Origin: Macrotis lagotis
Lineage: Eukaryota; Chordata; Mammalia; Peramelemorphia; Peramelidae
NCBI RefSeq assembly: GCF_037893015.1
Contig: NC_133666.1
Span: 658,453,848 to 658,517,847, forward strand
Length of the DNA: 64,000 nucleotides
Direction of reading: 5' to 3'
This document shows positions 54,301-64,000 of this stretch, piece after piece. Every line of letters begins with the position of its first letter. Positions within the stretch are counted from its first letter, which is position 1. Both the position numbers and the translations under genes were made by a program. The notes beneath the pieces were generated by a model, which worked only from the letters and a program-made list of their open reading frames with translations, searched no databases and was not told the origin of the DNA.

Positions 54301-57300
54301 TTTCAAGGATTATAGTGATTAAATAAAAAAGGGGCCATTGAAACTATAAGAAAAGAGGTTTAGAAGGAAACATAAACTTTGGTTTCATTGAATTTATTAT
54401 ATATTTAAAAATCCAGTTAAAAGAAATTTGTAATTTTACATATAATCTTTTTTCTAAAATCTTAGTTTGTAAACAGAATGTACATATTTGCTAAGTTCAG
54501 AATAAAAAAAATCGAACATTTATTGAAATCTTTTGTTTTTACATCACTTTCACTCCCAAATATATTTCTTTCTCCTCTTTGACCAGTAAGATAAGCAAGT
54601 CTTATAGTACAGAGAAAAAGTAGCATAACCAACACATCAACTGAGTCTGACAGGATAACATTATTTCATGCCTCAACTTCTGCGAAGAAAGGAGGGAGGT
54701 GAGTTTTTGCATTTCTTCTAAAAGGCCAAGCTTAGTTATCACAATATGTCTCTGCTTCTTTTACAAAACTACTGGAAAGACCCAGGAAATAACAAACTAG
54801 ACTAGTTACACTACATAGTTCCCTAAGGGTCAAGGACACAAAGATCATTCAAAAGTTTGAGTTGTTACACCGCTGACTTGGTAAGTGTTCTTTTGAGAGC
54901 TGAGGAAGAGTCTATCCATCCATTCATCTCATGATTTTCCATCTAGAAATGAATTCTGGTTTGCAGAATCAGAGTTGAGCTGGAAAGAAATGCTGAGGTT
55001 TTCTAGTCCTACCTGCACTTTCCCTTCCCTGACAATTCATTTCAGTTTTTGAAGAGCTTTCATCGGTTTTTTCCTTACAGGGATCCTATAGCAACTCATA
55101 CTTACACAGTCACTCAAAGTTTGGTTGTACTTTCCCCTGACAATATCCTTGTCAGGATGATGGTGCAAACAATACGATCTCCTCATTTTACAATGAAGAT
55201 GGGAGTCTAGGGACAGGGGAAAAGATGTATCTGAAATCATGAAGTTGGTAGTGTTGAAGCCAGTCAAGTCTTCAGACTCCAAATTCAGGGCCCTTAGAAG
55301 CTGCTAATTACATCATATTTGAAAAAAAATACCGCAGGGTTTTGCTTTCTTTCATTAAGGATTCTAAATGTCATTAATTTTGACAAACTTGACAAAGAAG
55401 CTAGTTGGTAGTAATATTTATTGGGAACTTTCCCTCCCCCTCCTTTTCAAATATTGTTATGTTGTATCACTGCAGTGTCTCATTGCATACTAGACAACGA
55501 GAAAAATCTGACTTTGCCAAAAGTACTGGGATGGGCAGGAAATTATTCCTAGGGCTGGAAAGCAGATAGTACAGATGGATGAGCTGGGGGTGGGGGGAAC
55601 CCTTAAGGTTAAGGCTCTGATCTTACTGTACCCCAGCTGATAAAACCTGTTCCTACAGAAGTCCTGCTGATTTGTGCAATTGTAGGGGTTGCCAATCCTT
55701 TCACTGCCAAAGAGAAAAGATGCATTCAAATTGTATTTACTAATTAAAGCATCAACTAGAATTCATGGTGCAAATCAATATTTTTTCTCTCATGAAGTAA
55801 TAAAAAGTCACTGGCTCCAGATGCATTTTTTATAAACAAGGTAGTCATATTCCCATGTCATTTTCTTTTGAGTTCTATGAAAAAAATTTTCCTTTCTTCA
55901 ATTTGGTTTTTCTCTAACTGGATCCTCAAAAACCAGTTGGTGTGTCCACTAAGATGTCTAGGTATTACAACAGCCAGGAGAGGCTGGGCAAAGATGCTTC
56001 TATTAGAGGTTCAGAGATAGGTCCCTACATTGTAGGGGGCCCAAGAAAGGCGGTAAAGTCCTTCTTGACTACAAGCCTATTTATAGTGCAATTCTTGCAA
56101 AGCAAGGTGTGGGGTAAGAAGGCAGGGGCCTTTATGACATTTCAGACACTGGGTTCTGGCATATTTACTGGTCATATGGTTCAGAATGACCATATTATAT
56201 TAAGTCTACAGTGATTCTGGCACCAAGCCTTCAGAATATAACTGGAAAACAGTAGAAGAAACAGAAAAAGTTTACTCATCTCTTCTTTCAAAATGATAAT
56301 GAAGAATACTCATCTTCTTTTCTTTTGCAAGGTGGTGGGGTTAAGTGACCTGCCCAAGGTCACACAGCTAGGTAATTAAGTATCTGAGGTCAAATCTGAA
56401 CTCGGGTCCTTGTGACTCCAAGGTTGGAGCTCTATCCACTGCGCCACCTAGCTGCCCCCTAAGAGTACTCAGTTTCCTTCAAATGCTTTATTTCGGAATT
56501 CTCATTCTTCATTTTCCTAATTTGCCTTTACTAATGGGGCTGTATTGAAAGCAATTCCACATATTCAAAATATGGCATATTGTTAGTTGTTTATTTCGTC
56601 ATAACAATACCTTTCCCTACTTAAAGGACAGTACTTCTCAGATGGGGAAATGAAGTCTGATTTTCCTGGGTTTGTTTAAAGTTATGGACTGGTGACAATT
56701 TTTAATATAACCCTAGTTATACCCTAGAACTTCCCGATCAAGGGAAGTGTTTCTTGCCCTCTGCCTTTCCTTTAAATTATCTCATATATACCTTTTTACA
56801 TATTACATACTATCCGTATCCTGTTCCCAGAGCAAGCACTGACTTGCACAAAGTGGTTTAATAAATACCTGTTGGATTGCACTGGAGAGGTGAAGAGGGA
56901 GTTTTATCCATTTAGAGGATACATACCTCGCACATGGAGTTAAGTGAAATCCTCACTGGTGAGCACCAAACAGAACTGATTGAAGGTGGTTGAGATTAGC
57001 TGGACCAATGAATGAGCTAAACTTAATTCATTAAGTAGTAACTTAACAGTAACTGAATCACTATTTAATGAAGTTCAATCCTAGGGTTCCAAATAAAAAA
57101 ATTATAGGAAGGGATCTAATACTTAGATTACAAAGTAATAAAAGACTTTCTGGCTTCTTTATGCCTCCATCCTTTAAATGAAGGGCTATTTGGTTTGCAT
57201 TTTTGTTCCAGGGGCGAATGGGTTGAGGGTATGTGTGGAAGCAACCAAGCTGGAAAGTATCTCTCTTGCTCTGACATTTGCTTGCCTATCTTAACTAGGA

Positions 57301-59530
57301 ACCAACTGAGAGAGGGATCCTTTGAAAGTTCAAAGATTTATCCACTTTACCAGGTCTGAGTTGTTAGCTCTGTTTAGGAAGGCTATGACCACAATCAGTA
57401 GGGAGGTAGCTCTTGGAACACCTGCATTGAGGGTCACTCTTGAAAGAAACCTTCTGGACTAATGGTGACTTTGCCACATAAGGAATCACCTCTTGGGCCT
57501 CAATGCCACCTTTTAGTTTTGATCCTGTTTGACCAAAGCCATTTACCTACAAACTCAGTGTCATGAGTTATTTCCCATACGAAACAGAAAAGAGGTTGAC
57601 CTCTTCTTTCCTTCCCTTCCTTATTTTTTTTCTCATCTTAATCCCTTGTTTTATTCCAGTATTTTTTCCTTCTCTTCGTTTATCTAAGCAAACACCACTG
57701 AGAAGCTATCCTGACTATAAACTTTCTCTTCTTCAACAGCATAATAAAATTCACTTAGACTATACCACGCATTAAAATATGTGGTTGTCTGGGGACCTAT
57801 CTAGACACTTAGAAGAAATGAATAAGAAAGTAAACTAACCAGAGTTTAGCCTGGATTCAGATGGACATACCTTGGACACTAAGTGAGATATAATTCAGGT
57901 GGAATGGCAACTCTTCATAAAAACACATCAACATGGTTTGTTATGCTTATATATGTTCCCAAATGGGAAAATACAAAAATACTGGGCTCTGTGTGATTAT
58001 ATGGGTAAACAGGTTTCAGGAGACTGCTCAAATTTCCCTTGTATTATCAATTCTAACTTCCTCTGTGGGCATACAATAAGTGTTTAAACACTAGATTTCA
58101 CTAATATAATGAAGCTATCCTTGAAGAGTTCTGACCCTGCTGGCTCAGTCAAGATGCCTAAATCAAATTCAGCATGAAAGCTGCCATAACTTTTTTTCCC
58201 TGCTAGATATGGCTTTGAACAAACAGGATAAACAAGTTGTCAAATCAGACCTGAGAAAGAGCAAAGGAAAAACAATAAAATATCACTACTGGGAAATAGT
58301 GTATAAATTACCCAAAATCAGAAAAACAAACCCCTCCAGTATCTTTCTTTTTAATGTCTAAGAGTTTATATGAACTTCTCACAGTGACCTCCTAGAGCTG
58401 AACTAGTAAAATAACTGGACTAGTTAATTTTGTACCGACATAATTGTTTCCCGTTTTCCTATCTAGGCGGTTTTATTTCTGGTTAATGATCCCAGCCTTT
58501 CCCTGCAGGGGAAAAAATAGCAAAATGAAAACATTTTAGAACATTCTCTCTGGGACCAATAGTAATTTGTTATAGTCGTGAATATGAAGTCATTAACTTT
58601 CAGAAGAGTTCTCCTGCTCAAGAGGAAATGGCAATTCTTTCCAGCCAGGTGGGCCTCTGCCCTGTCCTTGTGGCTTACCCATAAGACTCACTTACCTGCA
58701 CCTCTCTGCCCTGCATGGTCTACAAAGCCTTGTCCCTCACCTAAACTCTCCAATCCTTATGGGTTCTCTCAAGTCCTATAGCCAACCTGCAGCAAGAGCC
58801 CAAGGACCTGAATGCCCACAGATCTCACAGCGACTGGAGGTCCTTCTCCTCTCCATCTGTTCTGTCTCTTAGTCTCAGAATTTAATGTTTCTTGATTCAT
58901 GGGAATACATCTTGTATTTTCAATTAGACAGTTTTTTAAGGCAGGGACATGTGCAGTTTTGAACAAAGTTGGCCAACTAAAAATGCCCTTTGATAGGACT
59001 GAGGGAAGAAGAAAGGAATTTTACAAGAAAGTTGGAGAGATCTGTTTAGGCAGAGAACTTTCTCACTGGGTGGGTTAAGACTTATCTTGGGATTACAATG
59101 TATGAAAACAGCAAGTCACCTGTGCTTAGGAAAATTTAAGGCTGAGTGTTCCCTCAAAGCAAGAGGATATATTAAGTGCTGGACCTATTTTACAAAATAA
59201 AGTCTAACTGAATGAAACGAAAGTGTTATATGTTGAAATAAAAAAAAAAATTTGAAGTAAATTTGGATTTTTACAAGTTTACAAGTCAACTTCCAAGAAA
59301 AGCTCAAAATATGCTCTTTTAGTACTTATATAACAGATGTAAACAATGTAAAAAGCACATATATGGTACAACTAATCTGTCATGATTTGGGGGAGGGTTG
59401 GGAGAGAGGATAGTATGTAAACTAATGGAATGACTAAATAATGATTTTCTAAACTCCAAATAATACAGCAGACATAAAATGATAAAAAATAAAATCCCCC
59501 AAATGAAGAAACTGCCAAAAAGTTGCTAGC
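54301..59530. other. Mostly unique A/T-rich DNA; intergenic or 3' flank of the 60-kb gene
   Basis: No exon is supported. Contains an L2-like 3' end at about 56770-56885 (AAAGTGGTTTAATAAATACCTGTTGG), a MIR-like remnant at 55170-55280 and the SINE at 56322-56458. Frames such as 55942-56214 (+) and 55490-55729 (-) have no recognisable motif. Confidence 0.45.
56322..56458 (-). mobile_element. Short marsupial SINE
   Basis: TTTTGCAAGGTGGTGGGGTTAAGTGACC to GCGCCACCTAGCTGCCCC. Flanks AGAATACTCAT and AGAGTACTCAG look like a diverged target-site duplication. Confidence 0.9.
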
Positions 59531-59555
59531 TAGAAAAAAGGTGTTTTTCTCCCAT

Positions 59556-59561
59556 TTTATT
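59556..59561 (-). terminator. Candidate polyadenylation signal AATAAA (minus strand)
   Basis: TTTATT on the plus strand, about 345 nt beyond the stop codon at 59904. It gives a plausible short 3'UTR for the minus-strand gene. Confidence 0.5.
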
Positions 59562-59903
59562 TGGTAATACATTTTCACAGAAACATGATATTATTTACAA
59601 ATATACAGATAAGAGACTGCTGGTCAAAAATCTTAAACTGAAGAGGTCATCAAAAATCAATTTACAAAAAACCTTCAATTGTCCAAGGGAGATCCAGGGT
59701 GGAAAAATCTGGCAGCGCTTGTGAGGGTGGGGCTGGACAGAAATAAGGTTTTTTTGATCTTCTAATTCCAATAACCTCCTACAAAAGGAAGCTGTAGACC
59801 AAATGCTCAGAGTCCTCTGATCCACAGCTGCCATGAGGCAATGGAGACTGTTTGCACAATCTCCTCCACGGGTTCCTGTAAGGAACGGTCAGGTCGCCAG
59901 GAC

Positions 59904-59969
59904 TCAGGAGGCACTAGTTTGTATGTTTTTGGAAGCGGCAAGCATTGCTCTCACTTTGGCCATTAGATC
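59904..59969 (-). CDS. Last coding exon of an unidentified gene (C-terminal 21 residues)
   Basis: The minus strand shows a strong acceptor (TTCTCTTCTTTTCAACAG) followed by 21 codons and TGA at 59906-59904. The peptide, DLMAKVRAMLAASKNIQTSA plus a final S, is short, helical-looking and low in codon bias. It continues in phase 0 from the exon at 60675-60747. It reads like a conserved C-terminus of an intracellular protein, but I cannot assign the family from memory and give no symbol. The 3'UTR extends toward the AATAAA near 59556. The rest of the gene lies at higher coordinates, mostly beyond this window. Alternative: a decayed or retained exon; RNA evidence would decide. Confidence 0.6.
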   Translation of the reverse strand, partial: DLMAKVRAMLAASKNIQTSAS

Positions 59970-60674
59970 CTGTTGAAAAGAAGAGAAGGTTGACAATAAT
60001 TTCATGAGTTTTCCACTAAAACTAAACATATTGGTCTGAATAACTTTGGCAGGTAAACAATCCATGCAGTGAAAAGATTTCTGAAAATGTCCTGGGTGCA
60101 TAAAACAAGGCTTTCTTTAAGTGACAAACACAACTGTGAGCTAATAGAGAGCACCATCTTATATAAGATTTAGGAAATGGAGTCCTGGTTAACACTGCCC
60201 TACCAGCACTCTGCAGAATTCTGCATTGGCACAAATCAAGTTCCTAATTCAAAAAGGGCTTATGGAGAAAAGACAGAAAGACAAGATCTACACAATCTAA
60301 GGAATACTATGCCACTTATAAAAAAATCAGAACTGTGCAACCTGAATAAAAAATTACTTTATCATTTTTTTCTGCTTTGCAAAACTGATTTTAAAATTAA
60401 AGTGTTGCCCTGGATAGATTAAAAAGGCTTTGTATACATAAAAGAAAAGAGCTAAAGAACTATTGTCTGACTCATTTTTATTACTGTGGATAAACCTGGT
60501 GTTATCTCAGTATCAACAGTCCAGGTTATCAGCCAAGCACATTTTTATTATTTGCTGAGAACTCTGTAGTTAAAGTTAATCAACAAACCTTAGGAGAAAA
60601 GATGGGAAGAGCACAGAGCTGAAGTTGCAATACAATGACAGCAAGTTTTCTGGTTGGAATAGTTGGAATCTTAC

Positions 60675-60747
60675 CTGAGTTATTTTACTTTGCACTGAAG
60701 ACACAATTGCTGAAGAGATCTGACCATCTTTTTCCTGAGAAACTCCC
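60675..60747 (-). CDS. Penultimate exon of the same unidentified gene (73 nt)
   Basis: Acceptor TAATCTTTCCATTAG and donor GTAAGA bracket 73 nt on the minus strand. One leading base completes a split codon. The remaining 24 codons read GVSQEKDGQISSAIVSS, then VQSKITQ, joining in phase to the exon at 59904-59969. The joined stretch is 45 residues, rich in Ser, Gln and Lys. Both splice sites and frame continuity across about 700 bp of intron support a real gene. No upstream exon was found confidently between 60750 and 64000. Confidence 0.6.
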
Positions 60748-61360
60748 CTAATGGAAAGATTAATAAAGACATACTAAAGGTATACTGAAAGGAATACTTT
60801 CTTAGGAAAATTAAAGTCCTATTAAGATACATTAAAAACTTCTTCTGGAAAAATAACAAAAACCAAAGTCCATCCACTAAATGAAAAACAAAAGTATTAT
60901 TAACATTTATGAACATGATATCTAATTCTTTGTAATAATAAGGATATTAGTTTAATTTTAGAGGGACTGTGGTTAGCTAAGCATACCATTTCAGAAATGT
61001 CATCTAAGAGTGGGGTGTGAAAAGTGGCTTCTATTCCTTCTAAGAAAATTAAAGGTTAACACAATAAACTCAAAATAGGATACTACATTATATTAAAATT
61101 TTAATAACTAAAATTTGGTTAATGTACAAAAGAAACAAGCAGGCACTGCTTTCAAAATTTGGCATTAACTGTCTACCGCTTTATGTAGTACTAAGCCCAA
61201 GGGAATTCTTTAAATTTTATCATTTAACCATGGACATGGATCTTAACATTCTTGATATTCTGTCTTAATTTCTGTTTGCACTGTGACCAGTAGTGATTCC
61301 ATGTAGTGAAAACCTCCTAATCCCTTCTAGTACTCAAGAGTTTGGAAATAAATGTAAAAA
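60748..61360. other. Probable intron, no feature seen
   Basis: A/T-rich unique DNA on the upstream side of the minus-strand exon at 60747. Confidence 0.5.
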
Positions 61361-61362
61361 GT

Positions 61363-61520
61363 GGGGGTGGCTAGGTGGTGCAGTGGATAAGAGTACTGGC
61401 CCTGGAGTCAGGAGGACCTGAGTTCAAATGTGGCCTCAGACACTCAATAATCACCTAGCTGTGTGGCCTTGGGCAAGTCACTTAACCCCGTTTGCCTTGT
61501 AAAAAAAACTAAAAAAAAAA
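61363..61520 (+). mobile_element. Complete short marsupial SINE
   Basis: GGTGGCTAGGTGGTGCAGTGGATAAGAG through GTGGCCTTGGGCAAGTCACTTAACCCCGTTTGCCTTG and an AAACTAAAAA tail. Confidence 0.95.
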
Positions 61521-61734
61521 ATGTAGACGTGCACAACACTTTGAAGGAACTCTTCAGTGGTCTTAGTGAAAATAAATTAATCTTCTATTAATGCAAATAT
61601 CTACAAATGTTCAAATTGGTATTACTATGCATGTATTTATAGGTATGATAATGATATACAGTATATAAATTTACCTGACAAAAAAGAATATTGATTTTAA
61701 AAAAAGAGAGAAAACATTCTAATCTACGGGCTAT

Positions 61735-61850
61735 GAATATCTGTAAAGTGCTTATTAGCACAGTGTCGGCAGTGAGGGCGCTGTGTAACGTTAGCGGCTG
61801 CTGTTGCTGCGGTCATAGTCTTCATCACTGGTAATCCAGGCCAATCTTCC
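61735..61850 (+). mobile_element. MIR-like 3' remnant
   Basis: CTGTAAAGTGCTTATTAGCACAG and GTAACGTTAGCGGCTGCTGTTGCTGCGG echo the MIR 3' part, where GTTAGCTATTATTATTAT is usual. Confidence 0.35.
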
Positions 61851-61934
61851 CCTAACTTTACTCTAGAGCCAGATCGTCACCCATCTGTAGTGCCTGTCCA
61901 GGTGCACGTCAGCCAGGTTTTTTTGGTTTCAGTG

Positions 61935-62293
61935 AGGGTAGAAAGGCCCAATTCAATGAGGAAGGCTTTAGAGCTTGCTGAAAAGGTACAATGTCAGCTG
62001 TATGCAGCCATTGGAAAGGCTCACCCTTGACAAGAAACTCTTACTTTAGTGGCACCTGCAGGCGAATCTTCCATTATACTGATATACGCCTTCCTTGAGA
62101 ATGTCTTTGTTCTCTACTTGCCTCATGTTAATGATACTCAGCAGATCACTAAACAAAGTGAAATATCTAGTTTTATCTGTCAAAACCATCAGTCATTTAC
62201 ATATAAGAGTGGGAGGCATCTTATTAAAGAAGACCTGGATTGCATTTTGTTGTATCTAAATAAATGCTTTAAAAAATCAACAATGGAATCTTA
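61935..62293 (+). pseudogene. Possible decayed retrocopy of unknown parent
   Basis: A near-continuous plus frame starts RVERPNSMRKALELAEKVQCQ, meets a stop at about 62028 and then continues from 62049 to a stop at 62294 with protein-like composition (LENVFVLYLPHVNDTQQITKQ). No introns are evident and no family is recognised. It could also be a decayed retroelement frame or chance. Confidence 0.3.
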
Positions 62294-62294
62294 G

Positions 62295-63075
62295 CTTCTG
62301 TGTCTTTCAGTCAGGTGGGTGACTAGAGACTTGGTCTGCTTCAGGGATGGTGAAGACCTTGGTTCTTCATTGCTTATGTGTTCAAGCAAATCCTCTGTGT
62401 GGGCATAAGACCACTGCCATAAAGCTAGATGTAGAGGTGAAAAAAACAGGTGTGTAAACTAGTGGTTGCTAATGTTTCCTCAGTCTCCTCCATCTATTCC
62501 ATTTTGGCAAAAAGTCTATCCCTCATGTTTTTCCTCCTTTTCTCTGAATATAAAAAATGGATCTCCAAAATTCCTTTCATACTGTGTCCCCTTCAGCACA
62601 AATTTCTTCTATGTTTATGTGGCAAAGTAGAATTGACTCTTTTCACCACTGCCATTTCCTTACGTCAGAGGCTGAAGCAGTTCTTTATTCACATCAAGAA
62701 GCAACAATCATTACAAACAAGATGAGGTGGACCTGTCGCATTTGGAGATGTCCTCATTTACAAGACAAATCCTCTCAGGATGCTTCAGTTCTGCAGAATA
62801 TCAGGGCAGGCTCTAGGCAGCCTGGATTTCTCTTTAACTGTTTTCTCCTCAGTTCTTTGTGGAATGCTAGGTTCATTTTCTGTTCTCCTTTTCTGAAATG
62901 TTTGACAAAGGAGCTAATGATTTGAGTCAGGACTGACCTCTTTCTTTTGGAGAAGAACATTTGTTCCTGCTTAAGGCAGTCTCAGCATCTTCATTATGAC
63001 TATTTCCTATCAATTAAGCTTTTTAAGGTAATGGTGATTAAATGTCTTTACCTTTTGTTTATTCCCCTTTTCCCA
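62295..63075. other. Unclassified DNA, possibly part of an old LINE
   Basis: The overlapping frames 62557-62925 (+) and 62775-62960 (-) show no domain. It may be contiguous with the RTE-like remnant downstream. Confidence 0.3.
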
Positions 63076-63079
63076 CAGT

Positions 63080-63235
63080 AATAGCTAGCATTCATGGAGC
63101 ATTTTAAGATGTGCAAAGTGCTTTAACTAATACATCTTATTTGGGCTTCATAACAACTCTGAGAGGTAGGTGCTATGATTATGGAGAAGGAGCAGCAGAG
63201 GTGAAAGAACCTGCTCAAAGTCACACCATACAAGG
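63080..63235 (-). mobile_element. MIR SINE remnant
   Basis: TAGCATTCATGGAGCATTTTAAGATGTGCAAAGTGCTTTAACTAATACATC, CTCTGAGAGGTAGGTGCTATGATTATGG and GCTCAAAGTCACACC. Confidence 0.8.
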
Positions 63236-63439
63236 TTTCTGAGAGAACTTCCTCACTCTGGGTCCACTCTCCAATGTCACTCGAGCTACCTTTAAAGAGG
63301 TCACGGTAGAGCCAACCAGTGAGTTAGTTCTTTTCACATCATAATTTTTTCTTCTCATGTTTTGTTTACACTGGCCTTTGTTATAATGATCTACATGATA
63401 CCCTTGTAAAGAAAGTATGATGATGTAATGCAACTAGTT

Positions 63440-63740
63440 CTTTTAAGTCTAAGATAGAGTTAGTTGTTTTGGAAGTGCCAATATCTAGAGATGTCAAATT
63501 CATGGAGTGAGGTTTCTGAATTTGTAAATGGTTTGACTTTTTTCATTTTTTGGTAAACTCAAACAATATTTCCTAACATAGTTTTTGCTATTGGCCCTTC
63601 TCACCTCTGTATTGAAATCACTGAATGTCAAGGTGATATGCTCTTTGTTAGGAAGTTTTTGTTGTCAAACTCTTCACAGAATCACCCAATTTCTTCATCA
63701 GCCATGTTAAGTAAACTGTAACTGACTTCATGGAGCTCTG
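63440..63740 (-). mobile_element. RTE-type LINE endonuclease remnant
   Basis: Minus-strand frames joined across shifts give ADEEIG, a short gap, KEHITLTFSDFNTEVRRANS and KNYVRKYCLSLPKNEKSQ. This fits the apurinic-type endonuclease core of RTE-class LINEs, where a GDFNAKVG motif is followed by a GKYGLG-RNERGQ segment. The catalytic GDFN is altered to SDFN and the frame is broken, so it is inactive. Confidence 0.5.
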
Positions 63741-64000
63741 GGTCACTTAGTAATGTAAATTGGGATGGCCAAGTGTCCCTTTTTTATGAAAGGATTTTTC
63801 TTGTAGCCTTCAGGAGCATGATGAAAACAATGCTGCCACACCTTTATTCACCTCTCAAAAACTTAGAATTAACTTTCTGTTTAGTTGTAATTTCATTAAG
63901 TTACAGTGGGATTGTCAAATACAACTGTGGTTCAGTTTTTCCAGTTGTGCCTAGATTTCTCAATCATTGGACAAATTTTGTATCAAGATAGACAGCAACA

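Noticed and set aside
55942..56214. 90-codon plus-strand frame in unique DNA
   Set aside because: No recognisable motif, no splice or promoter context, and its length is not exceptional for A/T-moderate DNA.
62450..62960. Overlapping frames on both strands near the right end
   Set aside because: No domain, contradictory strands, and located between repeat remnants. Treated as unclassified.

Overview
The window is vertebrate nuclear DNA, almost certainly from a marsupial and probably an Australian lineage. The evidence is the repertoire of repeats: a short tRNA-derived SINE (WSINE1/MAR1-like) is present about fifteen times, some copies with intact target-site duplications (TSDs). Alongside it are a longer CORE-type SINE, a third composite marsupial SINE, ancient MIR and L2/CR1 remnants, and L1 copies in both orientations. 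The species cannot be fixed from the sequence alone. Protein-coding content is very low. Most long open frames are translations of simple repeats or of the GC-rich island.

Layout. 1-7.2 kb: purine-rich tract, SINE/MIR/L1 debris and little else. 7.7-10.7 kb: a strong CpG island. On its minus strand it holds a convincing first coding exon (9475-9594) that encodes a signal peptide and ends at a GTGAGT donor, with GC boxes and a TATA-like element upstream. An 18-unit GC-rich minisatellite lies beside this promoter. A 54-nt candidate second exon (8712-8765) is weaker. 11-14 kb: simple repeats, SINEs and CR1/L3-like remnants.

14.0-37.2 kb: one block of about 11.5 kb appears twice (14038-25467 and 25568-37180), separated by exactly 100 N. 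The left piece ends inside sequence found in the right piece, and the right piece starts inside sequence found in the left. This is the geometry of two overlapping contigs or haplotypes that were scaffolded without merging. The most likely real locus is 1-25467 followed directly by 37181-64000. Differences between the copies are scattered substitutions plus length changes mainly in microsatellites, as expected of alleles.

37.2-54.3 kb: repeat-dominated DNA. It includes a 5'-truncated minus-strand L1 of about 3.8 kb with a possible TSD, a nested SINE pair, an L2/CR1 3' end, and a pile-up of plus-strand L1 ORF2 fragments, one interrupted by an L1-5'UTR-like insert. 54.3-59.5 kb: mostly unique non-coding sequence. 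59.5-60.75 kb: the last two coding exons, minus strand, of an unidentified gene, with good splice sites, compatible phases, a stop codon and a polyadenylation signal. 61.7-64 kb: a possible decayed processed pseudogene or retroelement frame and an RTE-type endonuclease remnant.

No new biological system is visible. The most consequential observation is the probable false duplication. Next are the minisatellite beside the CpG-island promoter, the two unidentified gene ends, and an LTR-like unit carrying about 1 kb of polypyrimidine.
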